DNA of 54,707 nt from JABHQR01 sp043812455 (GCA_043812455.1 JBDRMB010000017.1:1-54707); one strand, 5' to 3'; shown: positions 15,971 through 25,718, counted from the first letter of the stretch. Translations and numbers: made by a program. Notes: generated by a model not told the origin, from the sequence alone.

Positions 15971-17266
15971 CTAATCGTGATACACTGGAAACTGGTTGCA
16001 CAATTCATTAACTTCTGTTAAGGTTCTTGCTTTCAGTTCAGCATTATCCATATTTTTCAATACGTGTGCCATCCATTCTCCAACTTGTTTCATTTCAGAT
16101 TCTTTCATTCCCCTGGAAGTCATGATGGGAGTACCAATTCTAACTCCACTAGGTTTGAAGGGAGTGGAAGGATCAAAAGGTACAGTATTACAGTTAGTAC
16201 AAATGCCAGCTTCTTCCAAAGCAACTGCTGCAGGTTTACCTAAACCTATTCCCATTGGTCGCAAATCTATCAAAATAAGATGATTATCAGTACCACTAGT
16301 AACTAATTTAATTCCATGTTCCATTAAAGTACTAGCAAGTTGTTTAGCATTTCTAACAATCTGATGTGCATAATCTCTGAACTCTGGCTGCAAAGCTTCA
16401 CCAAATGCTACTGCCTTTGCTGCAATAATGTTTTCATGAGGACCACCTTGTAAGCCAGGAAAAACTGCACGATCAATCTTTGAAGCCAAATTTTTTGCAG
16501 CTTTGATTTTCTTTTCATCATCCAAACTGGTAAGGTCAGCTAATCTGTCTTCTTGCTTGCACATAATCATTGCTCCTCTTGGCCCACGTAAAGTTTTGTG
16601 AGTTGTAGTCATAACTACATCAGTAAATGGAAGAGGACTTGGATGTGCACTACCCGCAATCAAACCAGCAATGTGTGAAATGTCTGCCATCGAATAAGCT
16701 CCAACTTCTTCAGCAATTTCGTGGAAAGCTTTGAAATCAATAGTTCTTGGATATGCAGTTGCACCGGAAACTATAATCTGCGGATTTTCTGCAATGGCCA
16801 TTTTTCTGATAGCATCCATGTCAAGCAATTCCGTTTGTTGATCAACACCGTACTGTGCGGCGTTAAAGTATCTGGATGAAAAATTTACTTTATGTCCGTG
16901 AGTCAAATGGCCTCCCATGTCCAAACGCATACCCATAATTTTTTCTCCTGGTTTTAGCAGGGCATGATAAATTGCCATATTTGCTGGGCTGCCAGAATAA
17001 GGTTGGACGTTAGCATGTTCTGCACCAAAAATTTGTTTAGCGCGTTCAATTGCCAATTCTTCAATTTCGTCAATGAAATGGTTGCCTTGATAATACCTCT
17101 TCCGGGGATAACCTTCACTATATTTGTTAGTTAGAACACTACTTGTTGCCTGAAGTACTGCCGTGCTGACCAGATTCTCTGAAGGAATCATGTTCAGTAT
17201 TTCGTGCTGGCGTTTAAGTTCTGCTTGAACGTAATTGTAAACTTGTGGATCTTTTCTTAATGGCAT
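15971..17266 (-). CDS. glyA: Serine hydroxymethyltransferase
   Basis: 431 residues. Recognised by the N-terminal LNMIPSENLVSTAVLQATSS, the substrate-loop KRYYQGNHFIDEIEELAIER, and the PLP-lysine motif VVMTTTHKTLRGPRGAMIM. It converts serine and a tetrahydropterin to glycine and the methylene form. It is downstream of, and in the same direction as, the ThyX-like gene (56-nt gap). A methylene-folate consumer and a folate polyglutamylation enzyme lie next door, so a folate-type cofactor is likely here. Confidence 0.96.
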   Translation of the reverse strand: MPLRKDPQVYNYVQAELKRQHEILNMIPSENLVSTAVLQATSSVLTNKYSEGYPRKRYYQGNHFIDEIEELAIERAKQIFGAEHANVQPYSGSPANMAIYHALLKPGEKIMGMRLDMGGHLTHGHKVNFSSRYFNAAQYGVDQQTELLDMDAIRKMAIAENPQIIVSGATAYPRTIDFKAFHEIAEEVGAYSMADISHIAGLIAGSAHPSPLPFTDVVMTTTHKTLRGPRGAMIMCKQEDRLADLTSLDDEKKIKAAKNLASKIDRAVFPGLQGGPHENIIAAKAVAFGEALQPEFRDYAHQIVRNAKQLASTLMEHGIKLVTSGTDNHLILIDLRPMGIGLGKPAAVALEEAGICTNCNTVPFDPSTPFKPSGVRIGTPIMTSRGMKESEMKQVGEWMAHVLKNMDNAELKARTLTEVNELCNQFPVYHD

Positions 17267-17322
17267 TTTTGTAGTTTCACCTTTGTGTATCTTTATTAAT
17301 TTTAGGAAATTTTGTTATTTAC

Positions 17323-19029
17323 TTACAAAGTAACTCTTTCTAAATCTGCGCCTAATTTCTGTAACTTTTCTACTGTTTTTTCTTCTTGTTTCTTCCGACC
17401 TTCATCTCCTGAACTAAAGTCAACTCGGACATATTTACTTAATGTTGGCATGTGTGGCATTACAACATTAAACATTTCTTGACAAATTGTTCGATAAGAA
17501 TGATGTCCAGCAGGAGTGGTCCTAAGTTCAGTTACATAAACAAACTGTCTCGGATCCATTTGCCATAATATTCTTTGTTTCTGAGCAAACATCACTACAT
17601 ATTCGGCAAAGCGCGGATATTTAACTTTAATTTTTTCATGCAGTTGTTGAGTGTATTTTGCACAATGTTCAATTTTTTGTTTAACTTCTATTAGGTCTGG
17701 TTCATTAGCAACATGTTCAGGATATTCAAATCCCAAAGAAGCAGTTACTGGTGCACGTAAGAAAAGATTTCTTCTGTGACGTTTAATGTCTCGGTATGCA
17801 CCATAATCTACCATAAGTTCAAAAATAATGTTACCTGTTTCAGTTGGCATTGGGAACGGATCAAATTTTCCACGTTGAGCCAAATAGGTTTTGAAAACTT
17901 CGTCAACCAGTTGAAAATTATCTTTACACATCTCAAAAAATTCTTGATAACTATTACCTTGCGAACAGTTCCTGAACAGAATCGTAGCTGCAATGTGCGC
18001 TTCAATGTTAGGGGTAATATGAATAAGTTTTACAGCTTTGTTAGTTCTACCAGCTTCAGGTAATGGTTTGTTTAATGTTAAAAGGTTTCTTAATAATTGG
18101 GCATTTTTTCTTCTAGTAATTTGGTATTCATTAACTGCTACGTGACTTAATAATCCTGGAGAAACCTTTTTACCTTCTTCTAATAAACATTTACCAATGT
18201 TTCTGATTTCTTCTCGCTCATCGCTTAATAAGTAGGATATGTGCCGTTCAGCTTCACGTGTCGGCCACACCACACCAAGTGAAGTTAACATTGTTGATGG
18301 CAAGAAATATCTGATGATATCAAACGTTTTAGCATTTATTGTTCTATTAAACGCGGCTTCTGTTTTGAAATCTTCTTTGTTGAGTTTTTTTCTAATAAAT
18401 TCACTGACAATAATTTGAGATTCTTCATAACTGGTTATAAGCAGATTATTCCACATTTTAATATCTTCAGAAAATTCTTGTAAATCGGTTGGAATAACTA
18501 AATGATCTCTTGAGAAAGGAACATATCGGGTAGATTTTTCTTGGTATGCGCCTAGCCTTGCTTCTTGGATAGGGTTGACAGCAGTTTGTGTAATATTTTC
18601 AATTGCAAATCGTACCACATCGGAATCTTTTAATGAATCGTGACCATATTGTACTGCCCACTTACGCATAAATTGTTCTGCTTTACTTAAGAAAAAACCC
18701 ATGTTAAGGTTACTGCCCGTTCTGATTTGATCCGCAAAATCTTTTACGGTTACTAAATCTTCTTGTGACAATTTACCATTTTCAAAATCTGTCTGCATTT
18801 CGTCAAAAATAGTAAGAAATCTCATTCGCATAGATCCTTGACTTCTGCTGTAACCTCCTTCTAAGAGTGCCCATAATGAGTTTGGCATGGCATCAGTTGC
18901 TGCGTAAATGTTCTTGTTAATGTTAGTAAAAAAATGAGTTAAAACAACTTTTTCATCATCAGTAAATTCTCGGTCTTCTAAGCAAGGACCTAAAGTACCA
19001 GTAGTGTTGAGAAATTCTTTTTCTTGCAT
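17323..19029 (-). CDS. Duplicated ThyX-like (flavin-dependent thymidylate synthase) protein
   Basis: 568 residues from the ATG at 19029, set by GGGGTGG five nt upstream; an in-frame ATG at 19071 is less likely. It is about twice the usual ThyX length and looks like two ThyX-type repeats. The first has ARLGAYQEKSTRYVPF, matching the second half of the ThyX signature (NExSxRY) but with EAR in place of RHR. The second has IKRHRRNLFLRAPVTASLGF, keeping RHR but not the Ser/Arg half. Whether it methylates dUMP is uncertain. It sits between glyA (same strand) and folC (divergent), which supports a methylene-folate substrate. Confidence 0.7.
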   Translation of the reverse strand: MQEKEFLNTTGTLGPCLEDREFTDDEKVVLTHFFTNINKNIYAATDAMPNSLWALLEGGYSRSQGSMRMRFLTIFDEMQTDFENGKLSQEDLVTVKDFADQIRTGSNLNMGFFLSKAEQFMRKWAVQYGHDSLKDSDVVRFAIENITQTAVNPIQEARLGAYQEKSTRYVPFSRDHLVIPTDLQEFSEDIKMWNNLLITSYEESQIIVSEFIRKKLNKEDFKTEAAFNRTINAKTFDIIRYFLPSTMLTSLGVVWPTREAERHISYLLSDEREEIRNIGKCLLEEGKKVSPGLLSHVAVNEYQITRRKNAQLLRNLLTLNKPLPEAGRTNKAVKLIHITPNIEAHIAATILFRNCSQGNSYQEFFEMCKDNFQLVDEVFKTYLAQRGKFDPFPMPTETGNIIFELMVDYGAYRDIKRHRRNLFLRAPVTASLGFEYPEHVANEPDLIEVKQKIEHCAKYTQQLHEKIKVKYPRFAEYVVMFAQKQRILWQMDPRQFVYVTELRTTPAGHHSYRTICQEMFNVVMPHMPTLSKYVRVDFSSGDEGRKKQEEKTVEKLQKLGADLERVTL

Positions 19030-19166
19030 GTAACCACCCCTAATATCAAAAAATGTTAAGTAAATATACAAAATTTAGAAACTGGACTGTTTTAAATAGA
19101 TTATTGTAAAGCAAAAGTAAGATTAAAATAAGCAAATCATTTTAAATAAAAATCAATAGTGGGATT

Positions 19167-20465
19167 ATGGTCTTAATTATGGAAAAACAGCAATTATTAG
19201 ATTACTTGTACGGTCTCGAAAGGTTTGGTATGAAATTGGGTTTAGAAGAAATAACCAAGCTAGTCGATGCTTTAGATAACCCGCAATTTAAATTCAAAAC
19301 AATACATGTTGCTGGAACGAACGGCAAAGGTAGCACTTCAGCATTTCTGGCAAGCATTTTACAAACAGCAGGATACAAAGTGGGCCTTAACACAAGTCCA
19401 CATTTGATAGAATTTAATGAACGGATCAAAATCAATGGTGAAAAGATCAGTGATGAAGAATTAGTAGCGCTGATTCCAGAAATCAAACAAAAAGTCGAAG
19501 AAAATGACATTCAAACAACATTCTTTGAATTTACTACCGCATTAGCATTCAAATATTTCGAACAACAAAAAGTTGATTATGCCATCATTGAAGTTGGAAT
19601 GGGCGGAAGATTGGATGCTACTAATGTGATTAAACCAGAAATCTGCGTTATTACTAACATTGATTTAGATCACACTAAACATTTAGGTAACACTAAGCTC
19701 CAGATTGCTCCTGAGAAAGCTGCGATCATTAAAGAAGGTAGTATTGTGGTTACTGGTGAGCAAGATCCAGAAATATTGGCAGATTTCAAAATGGTTTGTG
19801 AAGAAAAGAATGCTGAATTATTTGTTTTAAATGAGGAGATAAGTTATGATGTGATATTGTCTGGTTTGGTTGGTCAGGCTGCAAAAGTTACTGGTTTGTT
19901 AGAAGGAAATTTTGAGTTCAAAATGCTTGGTGAACATCAGATTAAAAATGGTTTGTTGGCAGCACTTGCTATCTTAAAAATGAATCCTTACTTTTCGTTA
20001 AATGCAATTAAGCAAGGGTTGCATAATGCCAAATGGTCAGGGAGGTTAGAGCTGGTTAATCATAAACCATTAGTTTTAATTGACGGCGCACATAATGTTG
20101 CTGGTGCTATAACGTTAAACAAGTTTTTGGAAAGCACGGTTCAAAAGATTAAGGGTATGAAAATTTTAATTTTAGGTATAGCCAAAGATAAACAAATTCC
20201 AGAAATGGTTGATTTGATTGTTCCATTCGCAGACGAGGTAATTTTAACTCAAGGGAATTTTAAGCCGGCAGAAATTGAAGTTTTGAAAAAGGAAGTTGTA
20301 AGGCATTTAAGTGAAGATAAGATTACTGTATGTCCAGAAGTACCAAATGCAATAAGAAAAGCGTTAGAATTAGTCACCGATGATGGGATCATAATAGCAA
20401 CAGGTTCGTTGTATATGGTGGGAGACGTTCTCAAGCACAGAAATTTATTTAAAGAAACCGATTAG
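19167..20465 (+). CDS. folC: Folylpolyglutamate/dihydrofolate synthase
   Basis: 432 residues (428 if the in-frame ATG at 19179 is used; no clear SD decides). The Mur-ligase P-loop HVAGTNGKGSTSAFLASIL is followed by NTSPHLIEFNERIKINGEKI, VGMGGRLDATNVIKPEICVI and the C-terminal LVLIDGAHNVAGAITLNKFL. These are standard for FolC, which adds glutamate to folates using ATP. It diverges from the ThyX-like gene across ~135 nt. Confidence 0.93.
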   Translation: MVLIMEKQQLLDYLYGLERFGMKLGLEEITKLVDALDNPQFKFKTIHVAGTNGKGSTSAFLASILQTAGYKVGLNTSPHLIEFNERIKINGEKISDEELVALIPEIKQKVEENDIQTTFFEFTTALAFKYFEQQKVDYAIIEVGMGGRLDATNVIKPEICVITNIDLDHTKHLGNTKLQIAPEKAAIIKEGSIVVTGEQDPEILADFKMVCEEKNAELFVLNEEISYDVILSGLVGQAAKVTGLLEGNFEFKMLGEHQIKNGLLAALAILKMNPYFSLNAIKQGLHNAKWSGRLELVNHKPLVLIDGAHNVAGAITLNKFLESTVQKIKGMKILILGIAKDKQIPEMVDLIVPFADEVILTQGNFKPAEIEVLKKEVVRHLSEDKITVCPEVPNAIRKALELVTDDGIIIATGSLYMVGDVLKHRNLFKETD

Positions 20466-20517
20466 ACTATTTACAACTTTATTTTAAGCTTATAATTATT
20501 ATTTTGGGGTGGAAAAA

Positions 20518-21267
20518 GTGGTTGACATTAAGAAATTAAATAAGATATTTACAACAAAACGAATTATTTTCTTATTAGCATTTTTTGTATTGGTTCTGAT
20601 TGGTAAAAATATTAATTTTTCAGCGGTAATTGGTGCTGAGAATCAATTTTTTACATTATACCAATTATTTGGACCAATTGCTGGTGCAATTTTAGGCCCA
20701 GTATTTGGAGTGATTACAGTTGCTTTGTCGGAAATTGCAGATTTTTTGCTTTTAGGAAAAGAACTTGGATTAATCAGTGTTTTGAGATTGACACCAATGT
20801 TATTCGCTGCGTTTTATTTTGGGTACAAGAAACGTTACTTTGGAGCAATCGTACCAGTAATTTGTGTGGGTTTGTTCATTGCACACCCTGTTGGTAGAGA
20901 TGCTTGGTTATATTCTATGTATTGGTTAATTCCAATCTTGGGTGCAGTTCTTCCGAGAAAAGTTCCGGGCAGATTATTTTTCCAGAGTTTTGGTGCAACG
21001 TTCACTGCACATGCGGTGGGAAGTGTACTATGGCTTTACTCTGTGCCAATGGGAGCAGGGGCCTGGATGGGATTAATTCCAGTAGTAGCTTGGGAACGGT
21101 TCTTGTTTGGAATGGGCATAGTGGGCAGTTATTTAGTGTTTAACACAGCATTAGATTACATTGACACTAAACTGAAACTTAATTTACCAACCAAGATTTT
21201 GTTTTTGGACAAGAAGTATAACTTGGTTAATTTGTTTAATCGGTTAAAGATGAGGTTAGGTTTGTAA
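20518..21267 (+). CDS. ECF-type transporter S-component-like membrane protein
   Basis: 249 residues from the GTG at 20518, chosen because GGGGTGG ends 5 nt upstream; a GTG at 20509 lies inside that SD. About six membrane segments. The glycine-rich QLFGPIAGAILGPVFGVITV, ALSEIADFLLLG and RLTPMLFAAFYFGYKKRYF resemble vitamin-binding S components of energy-coupling factor transporters. No EcfA or EcfT gene is nearby. The substrate is unknown. It is followed without a gap by the next gene (TAA then ATG). Confidence 0.55.
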   Translation: MVDIKKLNKIFTTKRIIFLLAFFVLVLIGKNINFSAVIGAENQFFTLYQLFGPIAGAILGPVFGVITVALSEIADFLLLGKELGLISVLRLTPMLFAAFYFGYKKRYFGAIVPVICVGLFIAHPVGRDAWLYSMYWLIPILGAVLPRKVPGRLFFQSFGATFTAHAVGSVLWLYSVPMGAGAWMGLIPVVAWERFLFGMGIVGSYLVFNTALDYIDTKLKLNLPTKILFLDKKYNLVNLFNRLKMRLGL

Positions 21268-21648
21268 ATGGTTGCAAGAAAATCTACAGCACCTACAAGC
21301 TCTCTTGATGATCTTGATACAGAATCAAATTATTATTTTGAAAAAGGTTCAATTGAAGGAACAGATAAGGCCGAGTTAGCTGCAAGACTTAGGGAGGCAG
21401 GATTTGACCTGTTTTCAGATGGAAATTCTTACATGGGCCAGATGGGACCTAAGTTAGAAATAAGTGGACAAGGTTTAAGGTTAGATTTACGACAAGGACA
21501 ATATGTAAAAAAACCACATTGGAGTCGTTACGAACTCGAAAGTTCTGAAGGAATTTCAGTATCAATTAAAGTTAATGGTGATCTTGATACTCGCAGCGAA
21601 AGAATAAATGCTGTCAAGGTTGTTCTTGATGATCTTTACGAGAGTTAA
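21268..21648 (+). CDS. Hypothetical soluble protein
   Basis: 126 residues. It starts on the base after the preceding stop. Ser/Thr-rich N-terminus, then an alpha-beta domain (AELAARLREAGFDLFSDGNS, GISVSIKVNGDLDTRSERIN). No Cys pairs, no membrane segment, no family recognised. Direct adjacency suggests translational coupling to the S-component-like gene. Confidence 0.6.
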   Translation: MVARKSTAPTSSLDDLDTESNYYFEKGSIEGTDKAELAARLREAGFDLFSDGNSYMGQMGPKLEISGQGLRLDLRQGQYVKKPHWSRYELESSEGISVSIKVNGDLDTRSERINAVKVVLDDLYES

Positions 21649-21673
21649 TTTTTTTTAAAGTTTTTTCCTTTTT

Positions 21674-22882
21674 TTACAAACCCAAAGCATTCATAATCAA
21701 AGGAAGAATCAAGTTTAAGATCAGTATTGTTAAGAAGAACATACTAATCTGCTTGTATCGCTTGTCACCTAACTTCTCACCTTTAACTTTTCGCATTGTA
21801 ACTTGTACCATTCGACCGCCATCAACAATTGGCAATGGGAGTAAGTTAAACAAACCGATACCTAAACTTAATATGAATAACCAACGCAAAAAGCCGTTCA
21901 TCCAATCAACTGAATAATACACAGCTTTCCAAACACCTTGTTCATACTTCTCTTTAACTTCAAATTCGTTTTTAATACTGATAATTCCTAAGAATGATTT
22001 TCCTTCTTTGTCAGGATTTTCTACTAAAGTTAAATTATAATCTTCTTTTTCACCATCTTCATTGAAACTGGTAACTGTGATTTCGTCACCTGGCGCTTTA
22101 CAGAACAAAATGTCTGCAAATTCTTGAAATGTGGTAGTTTCTTCATCATTCAAACCAATAATTGGTGTTTCTAATGGCAAACCTGCTTGTGCAGCAGGAT
22201 AACTTTCGTTAATATATTCTGCAAAGCTAAATCCTTGCGGTTCTACCATTGCATCTTGAATTGGTGTAAAGACAAATGTTAATAATACTAAAGCTAGCAC
22301 TGCTAAAATTATGTTAGTAAAAGGACCTGCAGCCAATACTGAATAAATTTTAATGTCTTTCTCTTTCATCATTTTCTTTTCGTCAGGTTCAACGAAAGCT
22401 CCAATGATTGGCCCTAAAAGAACTATACCGGTACTCTTTACAGGAATATTGTGCGCTCTTGCCACAACACCGTGACCAGCTTCGTGAACTAGAGCAATAA
22501 TGAAAATTGCAATTAACCAGTACCAGAACGGTAAAATTCCTAAACCTGGAATATTAACTCCTGGGAGAACTAAAGAAACTCCTGAAGCAGCATCTGCCAC
22601 AAACAGAAGATCATAAAGATTCTTTAATAGAATGTACGAAATAAATATTAATCCAATATAACCTGCCCCTACACTAATATAACCAAAAAGAATTACCCAT
22701 TGCCGATACTTTTCAACCATCAGATCCATAAATTTCAAACCGAACTTTGATTTGATCATAAAAATGATTTTTGCTTGGGTCTGGACTTTTTTCCTGTAAT
22801 ATATCAATAAAGCGATAATTACTAAATAGAATATAAAAATGAACTTGTACTTGAGAATAAAAGCTAATATTGCATCTATCAT
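21674..22882 (-). CDS. Site-2-type intramembrane protease (M50) with PDZ domain
   Basis: 402 residues. The zinc motif HEAGH is at 133-137 (FIIALVHEAGHGVVARAHNI). A conserved AAGPFTNIILAVLALVLL follows, then a PDZ-like region (PLETPIIGLNDEETTTFQEF) and the third motif LLPLPIVDGGRM. All metal and catalytic residues are present, so this is an active regulated-intramembrane-proteolysis enzyme, unlike the M50-like protein at 9235. It is the last gene of a minus-strand run after eL40 and aIF5A. Confidence 0.93.
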   Translation of the reverse strand: MIDAILAFILKYKFIFIFYLVIIALLIYYRKKVQTQAKIIFMIKSKFGLKFMDLMVEKYRQWVILFGYISVGAGYIGLIFISYILLKNLYDLLFVADAASGVSLVLPGVNIPGLGILPFWYWLIAIFIIALVHEAGHGVVARAHNIPVKSTGIVLLGPIIGAFVEPDEKKMMKEKDIKIYSVLAAGPFTNIILAVLALVLLTFVFTPIQDAMVEPQGFSFAEYINESYPAAQAGLPLETPIIGLNDEETTTFQEFADILFCKAPGDEITVTSFNEDGEKEDYNLTLVENPDKEGKSFLGIISIKNEFEVKEKYEQGVWKAVYYSVDWMNGFLRWLFILSLGIGLFNLLPLPIVDGGRMVQVTMRKVKGEKLGDKRYKQISMFFLTILILNLILPLIMNALGL

Positions 22883-22909
22883 AATATATAAATTAAAAAA
22901 GAAGAGTAT

Positions 22910-23071
22910 TTATTTCTTTCGCTTTGGTCTTAGCTTTCTTGCCTTACACTTTCGGCAACTGATTTGGCCTTGACTAACCTTTAAGCTCGGTGCTCTAATC
23001 TTTGATTTGCAGACTTTGCAAACAAAAATGTTTTTCATCATCCTTTCGCCAGCTTCTTCAAATTTTCCCAT
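22910..23071 (-). CDS. rpl40e: Large-subunit ribosomal protein eL40
   Basis: A 53-residue gene found by reading the gap between the site-2 protease and aIF5A. It starts MGKFEEAGERMMKNIFVCK and continues with SKIRAPSLKVSQGQISCRKC before a basic end (KLRPKRKK). Four cysteines (18, 21, 39, 42) form the L40e zinc ribbon. The length matches archaeal eL40. It lies 30 nt downstream of aIF5A on the same strand. Confidence 0.93.
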   Translation of the reverse strand: MGKFEEAGERMMKNIFVCKVCKSKIRAPSLKVSQGQISCRKCKARKLRPKRKK

Positions 23072-23101
23072 GTTTGTTTACCTATTAAATTTCTATGATC
23101 T

Positions 23102-23494
23102 TTATTTGACTTGTTTGATTACTTTCATGCCCATTAAAATCCAGTAAAGGACTTCCACACCTTCTGAAACTTCTGCTTTCAATTCTTCAGGAATTTCTAA
23201 GTCAAAAGTTTCGTAAGTTTCAGTGTCCATGACATTTGCAGTTTTACCGGAAACTGATAATACTTGAGCGTTTTTCTTTTCAATGATTGGTGCTTCAACT
23301 TTATCATGCCCAGGCATAACAAGATTTCTTTTCTTGCCATCCAGTAAACCAACTGCCATCATGTTAACTTTTGCATGACCATGCTTTCCTGGTCGTGAAG
23401 TAGCAGTATCTGTGATCTTACAAGCAGAACCATCAATGATGATAGTATCTCCTTTCTTCAATGAACCTACACTAACTAATTTTTTTTCGTACAT
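23102..23494 (-). CDS. eif5A: Translation factor aIF5A
   Basis: 130 residues from the ATG at 23494, with GGTGGG upstream. The hypusination loop SRPGKHGHAKVNM is intact, with the modifiable lysine in PGKHGHA, followed by the OB domain (APIIEKKNAQVLSVSGKTAN). The protein helps ribosomes through difficult peptide bonds and in termination once the lysine is modified. The ~75-nt leader contains a hairpin at 23526-23551. Confidence 0.96.
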   Translation of the reverse strand: MYEKKLVSVGSLKKGDTIIIDGSACKITDTATSRPGKHGHAKVNMMAVGLLDGKKRNLVMPGHDKVEAPIIEKKNAQVLSVSGKTANVMDTETYETFDLEIPEELKAEVSEGVEVLYWILMGMKVIKQVK

Positions 23495-23525
23495 CAAAAC
23501 CCACCTTGCTAAGTTGATTACGGAG

Positions 23526-23551
23526 TTGAGCTACCTCTTAGAATTGCTCAA
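23526..23551 (-). promoter_or_regulatory. Hairpin in the aIF5A leader
   Basis: TTGAGC and GCTCAA form a perfect 6-bp stem around a 14-nt loop between the histone and aIF5A genes. It may be a leader structure or a processing/termination signal after the histone gene's opposite end. Function not shown. Confidence 0.35.
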
Positions 23552-23571
23552 ATTCCTTTATTACCATCTAT

Positions 23572-23784
23572 CTATTCTTTAGCTGCCAAATAAATGTCTT
23601 TGTTAGTTACTGTTTTTCTTCCAGCATGTTCTGCAAATTTCTTTGCTTCACGGGAAAGTTCTAAAGCTTTTTTCTCTAAAACTTCAGCTAAAGCTTCTTT
23701 AGCAGCGTCAGACACTCTCAGAGCCCCAGCTTCGCGCATAATCTTGTCCATCGCGTTCCGGGATATGAACTTGTCTTTAACCAT
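23572..23784 (-). CDS. Archaeal histone
   Basis: 70 residues, one histone fold: FISRNAMDKIMREAGALRVS, DAAKEALAEVLEKKALELSR, EAKKFAEHAGRKTVTNKDIY. It dimerises and wraps DNA. The C-terminus ends at the fold with no tail. A TATA-like gatttaaaaaag lies ~26 nt before the ATG, fitting a leaderless transcript. Its use alongside gyrase is relevant to supercoil control. Confidence 0.95.
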   Translation of the reverse strand: MVKDKFISRNAMDKIMREAGALRVSDAAKEALAEVLEKKALELSREAKKFAEHAGRKTVTNKDIYLAAKE

Positions 23785-23852
23785 GAGAAGCTAAAAATGG
23801 TTTTCTTTTTTAAATCTATCGAATTAATTAAGTTAGAATTGTGAAAATACGG

Positions 23853-24713
23853 CTAAAACCTTAAAGAACGTAACCTTTTCACTCGTTCTTCAGTTGGTGG
23901 ATGAGTTGAGAAGATTTTAAGTAATCCACCTCCACTAAACGGGCTTTCAATGAACAAATGTGAAGTAGCTTCTGTTGTGCCTTGTGCTTTCAAAGGCGCC
24001 TTTTTAATACCCTGCTTTAACTTTTCTAATGCTGAAGCTAGACCTGAAGCATCATGTAAAAACCTAGCGCCAGTTTCATCAGCATGATATTCTCTGCTAC
24101 GAGAAATTGCAAGCTGAATGATCATCGCCATTAACGGAGCAACAATTGCTAGGACTAACAGCTCTATAAGTCCACCACTATCATTATCTCGGCCGCCGAA
24201 CCCGCCAAAGATTGCTCCCCATCGTGCCATCATTGCCAAATATGAAATTACGCCGGCAATAGTTGCTGCAATACTAGAAATTAAAATGTCTCTGTTTTTG
24301 ACGTGAGCTAATTCGTGTGCAATTACTCCTTTTAGTTCATGATCGTTAAGCAAGCCCAGAATTCCTTCTGTGCATGCCACTGCAGCATGTTTATAATTTC
24401 GGCCAGTTGCAAAAGCATTTGGATGATGGGTTGGAATGATATAAATTTTTGGCATTGGCAATTTTGCTCGTATCGTGATATCCTGGACCATTTCATACAA
24501 TTTTTTATGCTCAGACCGGCCAGCTTCTTTTGCTCGGTAAATTGCCAAGACAATTTTATCTGAGAACCAGTATGAAAAGAAATTCATTCCACCAGCAAAA
24601 ATTAAAGCAATCAAAATACCTAACCTTCCACCCAAGAAATATCCTATTGCTAGAAAAATTCCTGTTAAAACTCCAAGTAAAAGTACAGTTTTTATTTGAT
24701 TGCTAGCTCCCAT
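23853..24713 (-). CDS. htpX: Membrane metalloprotease HtpX
   Basis: 286 residues (M48B). N-terminal membrane segments are followed by the zinc motif HELAH (133-137, LKGVIAHELAHVKNRDILIS). A further hydrophobic pair comes before SRSREYHADETGARFLHDAS, with the third zinc ligand, and IFSTHPPTEERVKRLRSL closes the protein. It degrades damaged membrane proteins. All key residues are present. It stands alone on the minus strand behind an AT-rich promoter region shared with the divergent SpoIIM-like gene. Confidence 0.93.
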   Translation of the reverse strand: MGASNQIKTVLLLGVLTGIFLAIGYFLGGRLGILIALIFAGGMNFFSYWFSDKIVLAIYRAKEAGRSEHKKLYEMVQDITIRAKLPMPKIYIIPTHHPNAFATGRNYKHAAVACTEGILGLLNDHELKGVIAHELAHVKNRDILISSIAATIAGVISYLAMMARWGAIFGGFGGRDNDSGGLIELLVLAIVAPLMAMIIQLAISRSREYHADETGARFLHDASGLASALEKLKQGIKKAPLKAQGTTEATSHLFIESPFSGGGLLKIFSTHPPTEERVKRLRSLRF

Positions 24714-24836
24714 CTTTAGTTTTTGTTTATGAATAATAGTAATATATGCTAAATACTATATCTTCTGGCAGTAAGTTATATAAATAATTATTGTTTCATT
24801 AGCTATAGTAATATTAAAAAGAGGTCAGATGTTAAA

Positions 24837-25718
24837 GTGGTGTTAGAACACATTTTCCCTGAAGATTGGTTAGAAAGTAAAGGCCGGTATGCGTTCATAT
24901 TAGGTGTGGCTTATTCCATTATTGGAATTCTTATCGCTTCAATTTTGTTTCCGGGAGATCCTGCTTTAGTAGCAGTAGCATTTACTTCTTTGTTGTTATT
25001 ACCAGAATTATACAAAATATTTTCCATTGAAGAACGTAAAGAAAGTATGGAACGTAAAGTTTCCTTAAAGGCGTTATGGAAAGATGATGCTGGGTTAGTA
25101 AAAGTTTATTTATGTTTATTTATTGGAATTTTATTAGTTTACTCATTAGGTACAATTTTGTTACCTTCATTTGAAACTAACACCCTATTCCGCGAACAAT
25201 TAGAAATCAGGTTAGGGCAGGGTTTTGCAGGTAGTGCAACTTCAGGAATATTCAGTTCAGATTTGTTCTGGGGATTATTAGCAAACAATTTTTTAGTAAT
25301 GTTAGCATGTTTCATTATGGCATTGCTTACCGGTGATGGTGCAATATTTTTGATAGTATGGAACGCTTCTGTATGGGGTACCATTTTTGGTTATACTGCC
25401 CAAACTGCAGGACAGTTTTCTGGAAAAAATCCATATTGGTTATTTATCATCGTAATTGCCAGTGTTTCTATTCATATGGTTATTGAGATGCTATCCTACA
25501 TCCTTGCCGCTATTGCGGGTTCTGTAATCTCTAAAGACGTACTGCTCGAAGAATTTGCATCAGACAGATTTATGGAGGTGTTTGGATTTAATCTTTATCT
25601 GTTATTGTTTGCTGTGATTGCTTTACTTTTAGGGGCAGTTACTGAAACTATTGCATTAGACCATTATTACTGGTACCATGAGATTATCAGAATGAGTTTG
25701 ATGGCAATTGGGGGTTAG
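24837..25718 (+). CDS. SpoIIM (DUF95) family membrane protein
   Basis: 293 residues with about seven hydrophobic segments. The family hallmarks are seen in LLANNFLVMLACFIMALLTG, VWNASVWGTIFGYTAQTAG and SIHMVIEMLSYILAAIAGSV (HxxxE before a glycine-rich helix). The molecular role of archaeal members is unknown. Tandem GTG codons at 24837 and 24840 are candidate starts; an upstream ATG at 24829 is out of frame. It overlaps the convergent M24 gene by 4 nt. Confidence 0.75.
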   Translation: MVLEHIFPEDWLESKGRYAFILGVAYSIIGILIASILFPGDPALVAVAFTSLLLLPELYKIFSIEERKESMERKVSLKALWKDDAGLVKVYLCLFIGILLVYSLGTILLPSFETNTLFREQLEIRLGQGFAGSATSGIFSSDLFWGLLANNFLVMLACFIMALLTGDGAIFLIVWNASVWGTIFGYTAQTAGQFSGKNPYWLFIIVIASVSIHMVIEMLSYILAAIAGSVISKDVLLEEFASDRFMEVFGFNLYLLLFAVIALLLGAVTETIALDHYYWYHEIIRMSLMAIGG

